A program made the translations under genes and the position numbers. A stretch of DNA of 64,000 nucleotides from Parapontixanthobacter sp963736595 (GTDB taxonomy: Bacteria > Pseudomonadota > Alphaproteobacteria > Sphingomonadales > Sphingomonadaceae), in assembly GCA_963736595.1 (NCBI GenBank), contig CAVTPG010000002.1, positions 542,349 to 606,348 on the forward strand, given 5' to 3'. This document shows positions 26,778 through 34,967 of this stretch, one piece after another. The notes under the pieces were generated by a model. That model made no database searches. It saw only the letters and a program-made list of their open reading frames with translations, and had not been told where the DNA came from. The number at the start of each line of letters is the position of its first letter. Position 1 is the first letter of the stretch.

Positions 26778-27749
26778 ATGGGCATGGTGGATACAGCGTT
26801 GATCGCACTGGGTGCGCTGGTCTTTATAGGCCTCGTTTACTTCGCCTTTGCTGGTCCATCGGCGGCAAAAGCCACCCAGCGTCGCCTTCAGGCCGTGCGG
26901 TTCCGCCATTCGGAAAGCGCCGATGCCAAAATGGAATCTCAGCTGAAAAAGGCGATCGCATCCCGCAAACCTGTTCTCAATTACGCGGCTGGTTCATCTT
27001 CGCGTAAAGAAGCTCTGGCAATGCGGCTCGACCGTACTGGCAAAAACTGGACTTTGAGCCAGTATCTTTACGCGACGCTCGGCCTGACATTGGTGATCGG
27101 TGTCGTTGTATTCTTGAAAACGGGATCGCTTCCATTATCAGCCGGGATTGGCCTGATTATCGGCGCAGGTGTGCCGCATATGGTCGTGAGCTTTCTCATC
27201 AAACGCCGGACCAACAAATTCAATGCGAAATTCCCCGACGGCATCGATTTGCTGGTTCGCGGGCTTCGCTCCGGCCTGCCCGTAACAGAGACGCTGGCTG
27301 TGGTGGCGCAGGAAGTCCCAGGCCCTGTTGGGGAAGAGTTTCGCGGCATTGTCGAGCGGATTAGGATCGGGCGCACAATGGAAGAATCCTTGCAGCAAAC
27401 CGGCGATCGCCTCGGCATCCCAGAATTCAACTTTTTCTGCATTACGCTGGCTATTCAGCGCGAAACTGGTGGTAATCTTGCTGAAACGCTGTCCAATCTT
27501 GCCGAAGTGCTGCGCAAACGCGCGCAGATGAAGATGAAAATTCGCGCCATGAGTTCGGAATCCAAGGCTTCTGCTTACATCGTCGGCGCGCTGCCATTCG
27601 TCGTGTTCACCATGATCTGGTGGATCAATCCACAATATCTGGCCGGATTTTTCACTGACGATCGTCTCATCATCATTGGCATTGGTGGCTTCGTATGGAT
27701 GTCCATCGGCGCCTTCATCATGGCCAAAATGGTCAGTTTCGAAATCTGA
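26778..27749 (+). CDS. tadB: Type II secretion F family protein TadB (CpaG)
   Basis: A 323-residue inner-membrane protein with an N-terminal helix, a pair of central helices, the T2SSF cytoplasmic domain (FPDGIDLLVRGLRSGLPVTETL, FFCITLAIQRETGGNLAETL) and C-terminal helices. TadB pairs with TadC as the platform that the CpaF motor acts on. A GAGTGGAGTAGAG stretch precedes the ATG. Confidence 0.93.
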   Translation: MGMVDTALIALGALVFIGLVYFAFAGPSAAKATQRRLQAVRFRHSESADAKMESQLKKAIASRKPVLNYAAGSSSRKEALAMRLDRTGKNWTLSQYLYATLGLTLVIGVVVFLKTGSLPLSAGIGLIIGAGVPHMVVSFLIKRRTNKFNAKFPDGIDLLVRGLRSGLPVTETLAVVAQEVPGPVGEEFRGIVERIRIGRTMEESLQQTGDRLGIPEFNFFCITLAIQRETGGNLAETLSNLAEVLRKRAQMKMKIRAMSSESKASAYIVGALPFVVFTMIWWINPQYLAGFFTDDRLIIIGIGGFVWMSIGAFIMAKMVSFEI

Positions 27750-27767
27750 TCGGGGGTACGTAAAGCC

Positions 27768-28763
27768 ATGGAACCAACGACAACAGCACCCACTCTGCTC
27801 GGCGTAGATGTTATGATGGTCGGCAGCTTGCTGGCCGGTATCGCCGCCTTTGCGGTCATGCTCGCCATCTATGCCGCCGTGACGGTAAAAGACCCGATGG
27901 CCAAACGCGTGAAATCACTGAATGCGCGGCGCGAAGAGCTGAAAGCTGGGATTGTGACCGCGACGGCGAAGAAACGCCAGAGCCTGGTGCGCAAGACCGA
28001 CACGACCGAAAAGGTCAAGGACACGCTGAACAATCTGAAAGTCCTGCAAGACAGCCAGATCAACGATATTCAGCAGAAGCTGGCCCATGCCGGTATCCGC
28101 AACAAGGATCTGGCCGTTCTGGTCATCGGCATTCGGATGGTCGCGCCAATTGCGCTTGGCGCATTGGGCATCATGATGTTTTACGTCACCGACACTTTCC
28201 CCGAATGGAGCAGTTTCAAACGGTTTATGGCATTCGCAGCGATGGTTCTGATCGGTTATAAAGGACCGGAAGTTTACCTTAAAAACATCGCCAACAAACG
28301 CACCGATGCCATTCGCAAAGGTTTGCCGGACGCGCTCGATCTGCTGGTGATTTGCGCGGAAGCCGGTCTGACTGTCGATGCTGCCTTCAACCGCGTAGCC
28401 AAGGAATTGGGTCGCGCTTACCCGGAACTGGGCGAAGAGTTTGCGCTTACCGCCATCGAATTATCATTCCTGAACGAACGCAAGCAGGCATTCGACAATT
28501 TTGCCTATCGCGTCGATTTGGAAGCGGTCAAAGGCGTCGTCACCACGATGGTCCAGACCGAACGCTATGGTACGCCGCTGGCCGCTGCTCTGCGGGTTCT
28601 GTCCGCCGAATTCCGTAATGAGCGGATGATGCGCGCCGAGGAAAAAGCCGCGCGTTTGCCAGCGATCATGACCATCCCGCTGATCCTGTTTATTCTGCCC
28701 GTCCTGTTTATCGTTATTTTGGGACCGGCGGCCTGTTCGATTTCGGACGCTTTCGCAAGCTAG
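27768..28763 (+). CDS. tadC: Type II secretion F family protein TadC (CpaH)
   Basis: A 331-residue inner-membrane protein with the same T2SSF domain (LPDALDLLVICAEAGLTVDAAF, VVTTMVQTERYGTPLAAAL) and two C-terminal helices, the partner of TadB. It is the last recognisable gene of the pilus block, and no pilin (flp) gene follows it. Eighteen bases separate it from tadB. Confidence 0.93.
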   Translation: MEPTTTAPTLLGVDVMMVGSLLAGIAAFAVMLAIYAAVTVKDPMAKRVKSLNARREELKAGIVTATAKKRQSLVRKTDTTEKVKDTLNNLKVLQDSQINDIQQKLAHAGIRNKDLAVLVIGIRMVAPIALGALGIMMFYVTDTFPEWSSFKRFMAFAAMVLIGYKGPEVYLKNIANKRTDAIRKGLPDALDLLVICAEAGLTVDAAFNRVAKELGRAYPELGEEFALTAIELSFLNERKQAFDNFAYRVDLEAVKGVVTTMVQTERYGTPLAAALRVLSAEFRNERMMRAEEKAARLPAIMTIPLILFILPVLFIVILGPAACSISDAFAS

Positions 28764-28785
28764 CGATCCGCGAACACAGAACTGT

Positions 28786-28800
28786 CACACGACAAGCAAG
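28786..28800. repeat. 15-base direct repeat, copy 2, after tadC
   Basis: CACACGACAAGCAAG differs at one base from the copy at 26681-26695 and lies just after the tadC stop. An imperfect hairpin (CAGCCG 28801-28806 with CGGCTG 28826-28831) follows, but it has no clear T-run. Confidence 0.35.
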
Positions 28801-28839
28801 CAGCCGGCTTTGGAGCAATCCACGGTCGGCTGTATTGGT

Positions 28840-29301
28840 TCAAGCGTCCGGCGTGATCCCCGCGCTCGCCCTGATCCGCTTCAGCATCGCTTCCAATTGC
28901 GCGCGTTCGGCTGGGCTAAAAGTGGCAAACAAGTCGCTTTCGATCCGCTTGGCCATCGGCATAATCCGCGCATGGATCGCTTTGCCGGACTTGCTTAAGG
29001 TCAGCAGATGCGAGCGGCCATCATCCTGATTGGGCGCGCGCAAAATCAGCCCGCGATCCTCCAGCACTTTGCACGCCCGGTTGACCGCCACCTTGTCGAG
29101 CAAGGTCAGCCCGACCAACCGCCGCTGCGTCAGCGCCTGCCCGTCACCCAGCACCGCCATAATGCGCCATTCGGTCATTTTCAGCGCAAACTCGCTGCGA
29201 TATTGCTCGGCAATCCGCGCGCTGACGGCATTCGATGCCACCGATAGCTGGTATGGGAGAAAATCCTCCAAAGGCTCGGATGCTGGCTTGCCGGATGTCA
29301 T
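28840..29301 (-). CDS. MarR family transcriptional regulator
   Basis: A 153-residue winged-helix regulator with the MarR pattern: EWRIMAVLGDGQALTQRRL, the recognition helix region KVAVNRACKVLEDRGLI, and the wing APNQDDGRSHLLTLSKSGKAIH. These proteins usually bind palindromes in their own promoter and respond to small aromatic or acyl ligands. It lies beside crotonase, SDR and thiolase genes on the same strand, so it may control them. A candidate operator sits directly upstream (29323-29363). Confidence 0.9.
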   Translation of the reverse strand: MTSGKPASEPLEDFLPYQLSVASNAVSARIAEQYRSEFALKMTEWRIMAVLGDGQALTQRRLVGLTLLDKVAVNRACKVLEDRGLILRAPNQDDGRSHLLTLSKSGKAIHARIMPMAKRIESDLFATFSPAERAQLEAMLKRIRASAGITPDA

Positions 29302-29322
29302 CAGCTGCTACGTAAAGGATCG

Positions 29323-29363
29323 TTACGCCAGCGCAAGTTTGGCGTAAGTTCGGCGCAAGTTGG
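29323..29363. promoter_or_regulatory. Candidate MarR operator: 8-bp inverted repeat plus 11-bp tandem repeats
   Basis: TTACGCCA (29323-29330) and TGGCGTAA (29340-29347) are perfect inverted arms with a 9-base spacer. An 11-base unit, GCGCAAGTTTG then GCGTAAGTTCG then GCGCAAGTTGG, is repeated three times at 29331-29363 and overlaps the right arm. The element lies 22-62 bases upstream of the marR start codon, the usual place for self-repression. Confidence 0.5.
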
Positions 29364-29368
29364 GCGCG

Positions 29369-30241
29369 CTATTCGAAACCCGGTTCGTCCCACCACGGGT
29401 AGAAATCCGGCATATCTTCGCTCACTTTACCCGGAAAAGACGGCGCGCGCTTTTCTAGGAAGCTCTGCACGCCCTCCTGTGCGTCCGTCCCGCCGGACAG
29501 CTTGTAGATCGCGCGGCTGTCGATCCGGTGAGCCATCATAGGATGCTCCGCCGCAGACAAGCGCCATAACATCGCCCGCGTCATCGCGACCGACACCGCT
29601 GAGGTATTCTCGGCAATTTCATGCGCCAGTGCCTTGGCCGCATCCAGCAGATCGCCGCTGGTATGGACCGATCGCACTAATCCGTGTTCCTTGGCCTCAG
29701 CAGCATCGAAAATGCGCCCGGTCATGCACCATTCCAGCGCAGTTTGAATGCCGACGATCTTCGGCAGAAACCAGCTCGAGGCGGCTTCCGGTACGATCCC
29801 GCGCTTGGCGAACACAAAGCCATAGCGCGCAGTGTCCGAAGCAAGGCGAATATCCATCGCCAATTGCATGGTCGCACCGACGCCCACGGCAACACCGTTA
29901 CACGCGCAGATCAGCGGCTTTTTCGACTGGAACAGGCGCAACGTCAGCAAACCGCCCCCATCGCGGATGCGCTCGTCCGACAAATTCTCGATCACATCCT
30001 GCGTGGAAAAAGGCTTTTTACCATTATCCGGCGTCAAGTCGGCTCCGGCGCAAAAGGCCCGCTCGCCCGCGCCGGTAAAAATAACCGCGCGCACGGCATC
30101 ATCGGCATCGGTCATGTCGAGCGCCGCGATGATCTCCGCGCCCATATCTCTGGTATAGGCGTTCATTTTCTCGGGTCGGTTCAGCGTGATGAGCGCCACC
30201 GGACCGTCGATATCAAGAGTAATCTGCGCGAAGTCTGTCAT
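29369..30241 (-). CDS. Enoyl-CoA hydratase/isomerase family protein
   Basis: A 290-residue crotonase-fold protein. Visible features are ALITLNRPEKMNAYTRDM at the start, the oxyanion-hole regions GERAFCAGADLTPDNG and ACNGVAVGVGATMQLAMDIRLAS, and the RGIVPEAASSWFLPKIVG stretch with the catalytic-position glutamate. The family hydrates or isomerises enoyl-CoA esters in beta-oxidation. It neighbours an SDR dehydrogenase and a thiolase, which would supply the next two steps. Confidence 0.9.
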   Translation of the reverse strand: MTDFAQITLDIDGPVALITLNRPEKMNAYTRDMGAEIIAALDMTDADDAVRAVIFTGAGERAFCAGADLTPDNGKKPFSTQDVIENLSDERIRDGGGLLTLRLFQSKKPLICACNGVAVGVGATMQLAMDIRLASDTARYGFVFAKRGIVPEAASSWFLPKIVGIQTALEWCMTGRIFDAAEAKEHGLVRSVHTSGDLLDAAKALAHEIAENTSAVSVAMTRAMLWRLSAAEHPMMAHRIDSRAIYKLSGGTDAQEGVQSFLEKRAPSFPGKVSEDMPDFYPWWDEPGFE

Positions 30242-30297
30242 ATGAGTGTGCGAGAAAAAGGGCGACCGCTACAGCCGCCCTTCTCGATCCGACAATA

Positions 30298-31083
30298 TTA
30301 GCGCGGAGCCATCCGGATCGCTCCGTCAAGCCGCACGTCTTCGCCGTTAAAGTACCCGTTTTCGAGCATGGTTACGGCGAGATGCGCATATTCCTCGGCA
30401 TTGCCCAGACGCTTGGGGAACGGCACGGAAGCGGCCAGCGCTTCCTTCACTTGCGGCGGCGCTGCATTCATCAGCGGCGTATTGAAAATACCGGGCAGGA
30501 TCGTGTTGATGCGAATGCCCTCTTTCATCAGATCGCGTGCAATCGGCAAAGTCATGCCGATCACGCCGCCCTTGGAAGCGGAATAAGCCGCTTGCCCGAT
30601 TTGCCCGTCTTCGCCGGCCACGCTGGCCGTGTTGACGATCGCACCGCGCTCGCCATCCTCGTTGATCGGGTCGACGCTCATCATGCCTGCCGCCGACTTG
30701 GTTATGCAGCGGAACGTGCCGATCAGATTGATCTGGATGATGAAGTCGAATGCAGCCATCGGAAATTGCTTGATTTCGCCTGTATTCCGGTCGCGACTGG
30801 CGGTTTTGATGGCATTGCCCGTGCCTGCGCAATTGACCAGCAGGCGCTCTTGCCCGTGTGCCTCGCGCGCTTTGGCAAACCCGGCATCCACGCTGGCATC
30901 GTCGGTCACATTGACCTCGCAGAAAATACCGCCAATGTCTTCGGCAACTTTCAGGCCTTTTTCTTCCTGAAGATCGAAGATGGCGACTTTCGCGCCCTTG
31001 GCCGCCAAGGCACGCGCGGTCGCTTCACCAAGGCCCGATGCGCCGCCGGTTACGACTGCCGGTGTGTTGTTGCCGATTTCCAT
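30298..31083 (-). CDS. SDR family oxidoreductase (3-hydroxyacyl-CoA dehydrogenase type)
   Basis: A 261-residue short-chain dehydrogenase with the cofactor motif VTGGASGLGEATARALA, NCAGTGNA, and the catalytic YSASKGG (YxxxK). It resembles the type-2 3-hydroxyacyl-CoA dehydrogenases (HSD10-like), and the flanking hydratase and thiolase support that role. NAD use is expected from the acidic residue after beta strand 2 (IFDLQEEKG), but this is an inference. Confidence 0.9.
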   Translation of the reverse strand: MEIGNNTPAVVTGGASGLGEATARALAAKGAKVAIFDLQEEKGLKVAEDIGGIFCEVNVTDDASVDAGFAKAREAHGQERLLVNCAGTGNAIKTASRDRNTGEIKQFPMAAFDFIIQINLIGTFRCITKSAAGMMSVDPINEDGERGAIVNTASVAGEDGQIGQAAYSASKGGVIGMTLPIARDLMKEGIRINTILPGIFNTPLMNAAPPQVKEALAASVPFPKRLGNAEEYAHLAVTMLENGYFNGEDVRLDGAIRMAPR

Positions 31084-31192
31084 GTATTTAAGTCCTTTAC
31101 CCTGTGGTCCGGCGCGTGCCGGAATTGTGTCGGAAGATGCGAATAGCTTGGCTTAGCGCGGAAGCTATCGGAAAATCAAAATACGTGTGGGC

Positions 31193-32365
31193 TTAAAGCG
31201 CTTCCACGATCGTGACATTGGCGACGCCGCCGCCTTCGCACATCGTTTGCAAGCCGTATTTCTTGCCGCGCGCTTTCAAGGCGTGGATCAGCGTCGTCAT
31301 CAGTTTTGTACCCGATGCGCCCAAGGGATGACCCAGCGAAATCGCGCCGCCATTCACGTTCAACTTGTCGGGATCGCCGCCCGTATGCTTGAGCCAAGCC
31401 AGCGGCACTGGCGCAAATGCCTCGTTCACTTCGTAGAGGTCGATATCGCCGATTTTCATACCCGCCCGCTCCAGCGCCTTGTCGGTCGCGAACAACGGTT
31501 CTTCTAGCATGATCACCGGATCGCCCGCTGTTACGGTCAAATTGTGAATCCGCGCAATCGGCGTCAGTCCGTGTGTTTTCAGCGCCTCTTCCGACACCAC
31601 GAGCACGCCAGACGATCCGTCGCAAATCTGGCTGGCATTGGCGGCGGTAATCGTGCCGTCGGGTGCGAGCAGCTTGACTGAAGCGATACTGTCCAGCGTT
31701 GCATCGAAGCGGATACCTTCATCGACGGTGTGCTGTTCCTCGCCATCGGGGGTCTCGATAGTGACGGGCACGATTTCCTGATCGAATGCGCCCGCTTTTG
31801 TCGCGGCAATAGCCAGCTCATGACTGCGCAGCGCAAAGCGGTCGAGGTCTTCCTTGGAATAGCCGTATTTTTTGGCAATCATTTCCGCGCCGGTGAATTG
31901 CGACCACATGATGCCGGGGTATTTTTCTTCGAGACCGGGTGATTTGTAATGGCCCAGCCCCTCTTTCATGTGGAATTTCGCGCTCGAACCCATTGGCACG
32001 CGACTCATGCTTTCGATCCCGCTGGCAATCACCACGTCCTGCGTGCCGCTCATGACGGCCTGCGCCGCAAACTGGATCGCCTGTTGTGAGGAGCCGCACT
32101 GACGGTCGATCGTGACCGCTGGCGTGGATTGCGGCAGATGTTTGGAAGCCAGCACGGCATTGCGGCCAACTTGCATCGATTGCTCGCCTGCCTGACTGAC
32201 GCAGCCCATGACAACGTCGTCCACGGCGGCAGGATCGATCCCGCTCCGCTCCATCAACGCATCAAGCGATTGTGCCGCCAGATCGACGGGATGAACGCCC
32301 GCCAGGCGCCCTCCGCGACGGCCACCTGCGGTGCGAACGGCTTCTACGATATAGGCTGCGGGCAT
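31193..32365 (-). CDS. Acetyl-CoA C-acyltransferase (thiolase)
   Basis: A 390-residue thiolase with the acyl-accepting cysteine C90 in TIDRQCGSSQQA, the late histidine in GGAISLGHPLGASGT, and the second cysteine in QTMCEGGGVANV. It cleaves 3-ketoacyl-CoA or condenses acetyl-CoA. The ATG at 32365 follows GGAGAG by 5 bases and is preferred to the GTG two codons earlier. It heads the set of beta-oxidation genes read towards marR, with a 109-base gap to the SDR gene. Confidence 0.93.
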   Translation of the reverse strand: MPAAYIVEAVRTAGGRRGGRLAGVHPVDLAAQSLDALMERSGIDPAAVDDVVMGCVSQAGEQSMQVGRNAVLASKHLPQSTPAVTIDRQCGSSQQAIQFAAQAVMSGTQDVVIASGIESMSRVPMGSSAKFHMKEGLGHYKSPGLEEKYPGIMWSQFTGAEMIAKKYGYSKEDLDRFALRSHELAIAATKAGAFDQEIVPVTIETPDGEEQHTVDEGIRFDATLDSIASVKLLAPDGTITAANASQICDGSSGVLVVSEEALKTHGLTPIARIHNLTVTAGDPVIMLEEPLFATDKALERAGMKIGDIDLYEVNEAFAPVPLAWLKHTGGDPDKLNVNGGAISLGHPLGASGTKLMTTLIHALKARGKKYGLQTMCEGGGVANVTIVEAL

Positions 32366-32529
32366 TGTCACTCTCCGATAACAGTTTCAATTTGCCACCG
32401 GACTTAAGGCGCGTCGTGCGCCGGGTCAAGCCGATCCACGAACGCGGTGTGCAGGAGCCATACACCTGTGCTGAGGCTTTCGCCGCTGCTTGCCAAGCCG
32501 CCTCGCCTCATTCTATGCGCACAAGCACC

Positions 32530-33279
32530 ATGTCCGGCATCAAACAACTTTTTGCGATCAATCCCGATCTCGACCGCGCGGCGCTGTCTGCGACCTTCGC
32601 CGTCGATCGGCGCATTCAAATCCGAAACGTCCTGACACAGGAAACAGCGCAGGAAATTCGCACGATACTGGCCAAGCACACGTCATGGGGCATGGCCGCG
32701 CAGGCAGATGGCAGCGCGATGGCGGGACCACAGCAGCTTAGCGGTGCGCAGCTTTCCACGCAGGATGGCAGAGCTAAGGCCCAAGCGATGGTCGAAGCCA
32801 CCCACCGCGCAGGCGAGGCAGGGGCCTATTCCTTTCGGTACTCGCAATATTCGCTGGTCGAGGCAATGCAGAAGGAATGGGATCCGGGCGGCGTTCACGA
32901 GATGTTGCTGGAATATCTCAATGCGCCGGACTTCCTCCAATTGGTGCGCGATGTCACCGGGATCGACGAGTTGGTGAAGGCCGATGGTCAAGCGACCCTG
33001 TTCGGGCCACAGCATTATCTCGGCCTGCATATCGACAGCCATGTCGCAGAAGGCTGGCGCGTCGCCTATGTCCTGAGTTTCGCACCCGATGAGTGGCATC
33101 CCGACTGGGGTGGCTATCTCAATTTTTACGATGATGACGGTGATATCGTGGCCGGATACCGCCCGCGCTTCAATGCGCTGAATATGTTCCTGGTTCCGCG
33201 CCCGCATTCGGTCGGCTATGTCACGCCGTTCGCGCCGGTCGGGCGGTTTGCCATCACCGGATGGCTGCGCGACAGATGA
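32530..33279 (+). CDS. 2OG-Fe(II) oxygenase
   Basis: A 249-residue protein with the double-stranded beta-helix iron site: H167 and D169 in LGLHIDSHV, H226 in VPRPHSVGY and the 2-oxoglutarate-binding arginine R239 in GRFAITGW. The order resembles prolyl-4-hydroxylase-like enzymes that hydroxylate proteins or peptides. ATG 32530 is preferred, with ATG 32515 possible. Its stop overlaps the ATG of the next gene (ATGA), so the two are coupled. The substrate is unknown. Confidence 0.85.
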   Translation: MSGIKQLFAINPDLDRAALSATFAVDRRIQIRNVLTQETAQEIRTILAKHTSWGMAAQADGSAMAGPQQLSGAQLSTQDGRAKAQAMVEATHRAGEAGAYSFRYSQYSLVEAMQKEWDPGGVHEMLLEYLNAPDFLQLVRDVTGIDELVKADGQATLFGPQHYLGLHIDSHVAEGWRVAYVLSFAPDEWHPDWGGYLNFYDDDGDIVAGYRPRFNALNMFLVPRPHSVGYVTPFAPVGRFAITGWLRDR

Positions 33280-34967
33280 ATGGCGTGTCACCGCAAGCGT
33301 GGCATGAGAAAGCGCTCGTCGCGGAACGCTCGGGCGATGTCGCGCAAGCGCTGGATTTGATTGCGCAAGGGCTTACCGAACACGGCAATGCGCCGGATTT
33401 GCTGAACAGCGCGGGCAATATCCATATGCGGGCGCAGCAATTTGCCGACGCGGCTAAGCGGTTTGGACAAGCAGCCGAAGCTGCGCCATCGCGGATCGAT
33501 CTGGCACTCAACCATGCGATTGCGCTTAATCGCCTGTCACGGTTTGAAGAAGCTTTGGCAGCTCTTGCGCCATTTCCCGACGAAGGCGCGAAAAATCCGC
33601 AATTTGGCTCGGTCGCCGGGACAGCCGCACGCGGAGCCGGACAGTTCGCAGATGCAGCGCGCTATTACGACGCAGCCATCGCGCTCGATCCAGCGCGAGC
33701 CAAGGCGCTGCATGGTCGCGCGCGCGTGGCGCTGGAACGCGGCGAAACTGATGCGCTTGCGCGGTTCGATGCGGCACTCGCGGTCAATCCCGGCGATGCG
33801 GATTTGTGGCTTGGCAAGGCGCAGGCACTGGACGCGGCAGGCGACGCGGATGGAGCGACGACCATTGCGCGCCAGCTGGTCGCCCAAGCGCCGCATTGGG
33901 ATGAGGGGCTGAAATTTCTTGCGCAATTGCGGCTTGCTTCAGGCGATCCCGACTATACCAGCCACTATGCCGACGCGGCGCAAACTCTGCCGCAAGACCC
34001 GAACATTCCCTATCTCCATGCAAGTATTCTGGCGCAGAACGAACACTATGCTGCCGCTGCCGAGATTACCCGTCAGGCGCGGTCCCGCTTCCCGGATATG
34101 GCGCAATTTGCTCTGCTCGATGCGGTGCAATCAGGTGCTGCCGGTGACAATGCTCGGGCGGGCGCAATCTTTTCGACGCTGGCTCTCGATACGGTCGATC
34201 GCCACGTGCAAGAATCGCGTTACAACTTGCGGATAGGCGATGCCGAGGCTGCGCTGGCGTGCATCGATAAGGCTCTGGCAAAGGATGCTTGGGATCAGCC
34301 GGCTTGGGCCTTGCGGCTTATCGGCTGGCGGCTGACGGATGATGCGCGGCTCGACTGGTTGCTGGGTAAAGGGCATTTGGCCAAGCCGATGACACTGCTG
34401 GAGGCCGATGACGTCTTGCCGCCAGCCATTGCCGTGCTGGACCAGTTGCACGACGCTTCGCCCTTCCCGCTCGGCCAATCCTTACGCGGCGGAACGCAGA
34501 CGCGCGGCAGCCTGTTTGCGCGAATGGAACCGGAGCTTGCCGCACTCGAAGATGCGATTACGCAGACGATTGCAGCCTATCGCGCGGCCTTGCCGCCGCA
34601 GGATGACACGCACCCGCTGCTCCGTCACCGCGACGCGCCATGGCAGCTGAAAGGGTCCTGGTCCGTGCGCTTGAGCGGTGGGCGTGATCATCATGCCAGC
34701 CATGTTCATCCACAAGGCATTTTGTCGTCCGCGCTCTATCTTCGCCCGCCGGAGCTGCAAGACGACGACCATCAAGCGGGATGGCTGGAGCTGGGCCGTC
34801 CGCCATCTGATTTGGGCCTGACTCTGGAGCCGCTTAACATGATTGAGCCAGAAGCTGGCGCGCTCGCTTTGTTTCCAAGCTATCTTTACCACGGCACGCG
34901 CCCCTTCGCATCCGGCACGCGTCTGACAGTCGCGTTCGACGTCGCACCACACACAGGAATTGCCTAA
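33276..34967 (+). CDS. TPR-repeat protein with C-terminal 2OG-Fe(II) oxygenase domain
   Basis: A 563-residue protein. The first two thirds are tetratricopeptide repeats (for example RAKALHGRARVALERGETDALARFDAAL). The last about 120 residues match the putative 2OG-FeII_Oxy_5 type: HASHVHPQGILSSALYLRPP with an H-x-H metal pair, then ALFPSYLYHGTRPFASGTRLTVAFDV with the distal histidine and the arginine. The TPRs could hold the protein substrate. The ATG at 33276 overlaps the previous stop, and the stop overlaps the methyltransferase start (TAATG), so three genes form one coupled operon. Confidence 0.85.
   Translation: MNGVSPQAWHEKALVAERSGDVAQALDLIAQGLTEHGNAPDLLNSAGNIHMRAQQFADAAKRFGQAAEAAPSRIDLALNHAIALNRLSRFEEALAALAPFPDEGAKNPQFGSVAGTAARGAGQFADAARYYDAAIALDPARAKALHGRARVALERGETDALARFDAALAVNPGDADLWLGKAQALDAAGDADGATTIARQLVAQAPHWDEGLKFLAQLRLASGDPDYTSHYADAAQTLPQDPNIPYLHASILAQNEHYAAAAEITRQARSRFPDMAQFALLDAVQSGAAGDNARAGAIFSTLALDTVDRHVQESRYNLRIGDAEAALACIDKALAKDAWDQPAWALRLIGWRLTDDARLDWLLGKGHLAKPMTLLEADDVLPPAIAVLDQLHDASPFPLGQSLRGGTQTRGSLFARMEPELAALEDAITQTIAAYRAALPPQDDTHPLLRHRDAPWQLKGSWSVRLSGGRDHHASHVHPQGILSSALYLRPPELQDDDHQAGWLELGRPPSDLGLTLEPLNMIEPEAGALALFPSYLYHGTRPFASGTRLTVAFDVAPHTGIA

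Noticed and set aside
28801..28831. Hairpin CAGCCG/CGGCTG after tadC as a terminator
   Set aside because: The loop is long (19 bases) and no T-run follows, so support is too weak.
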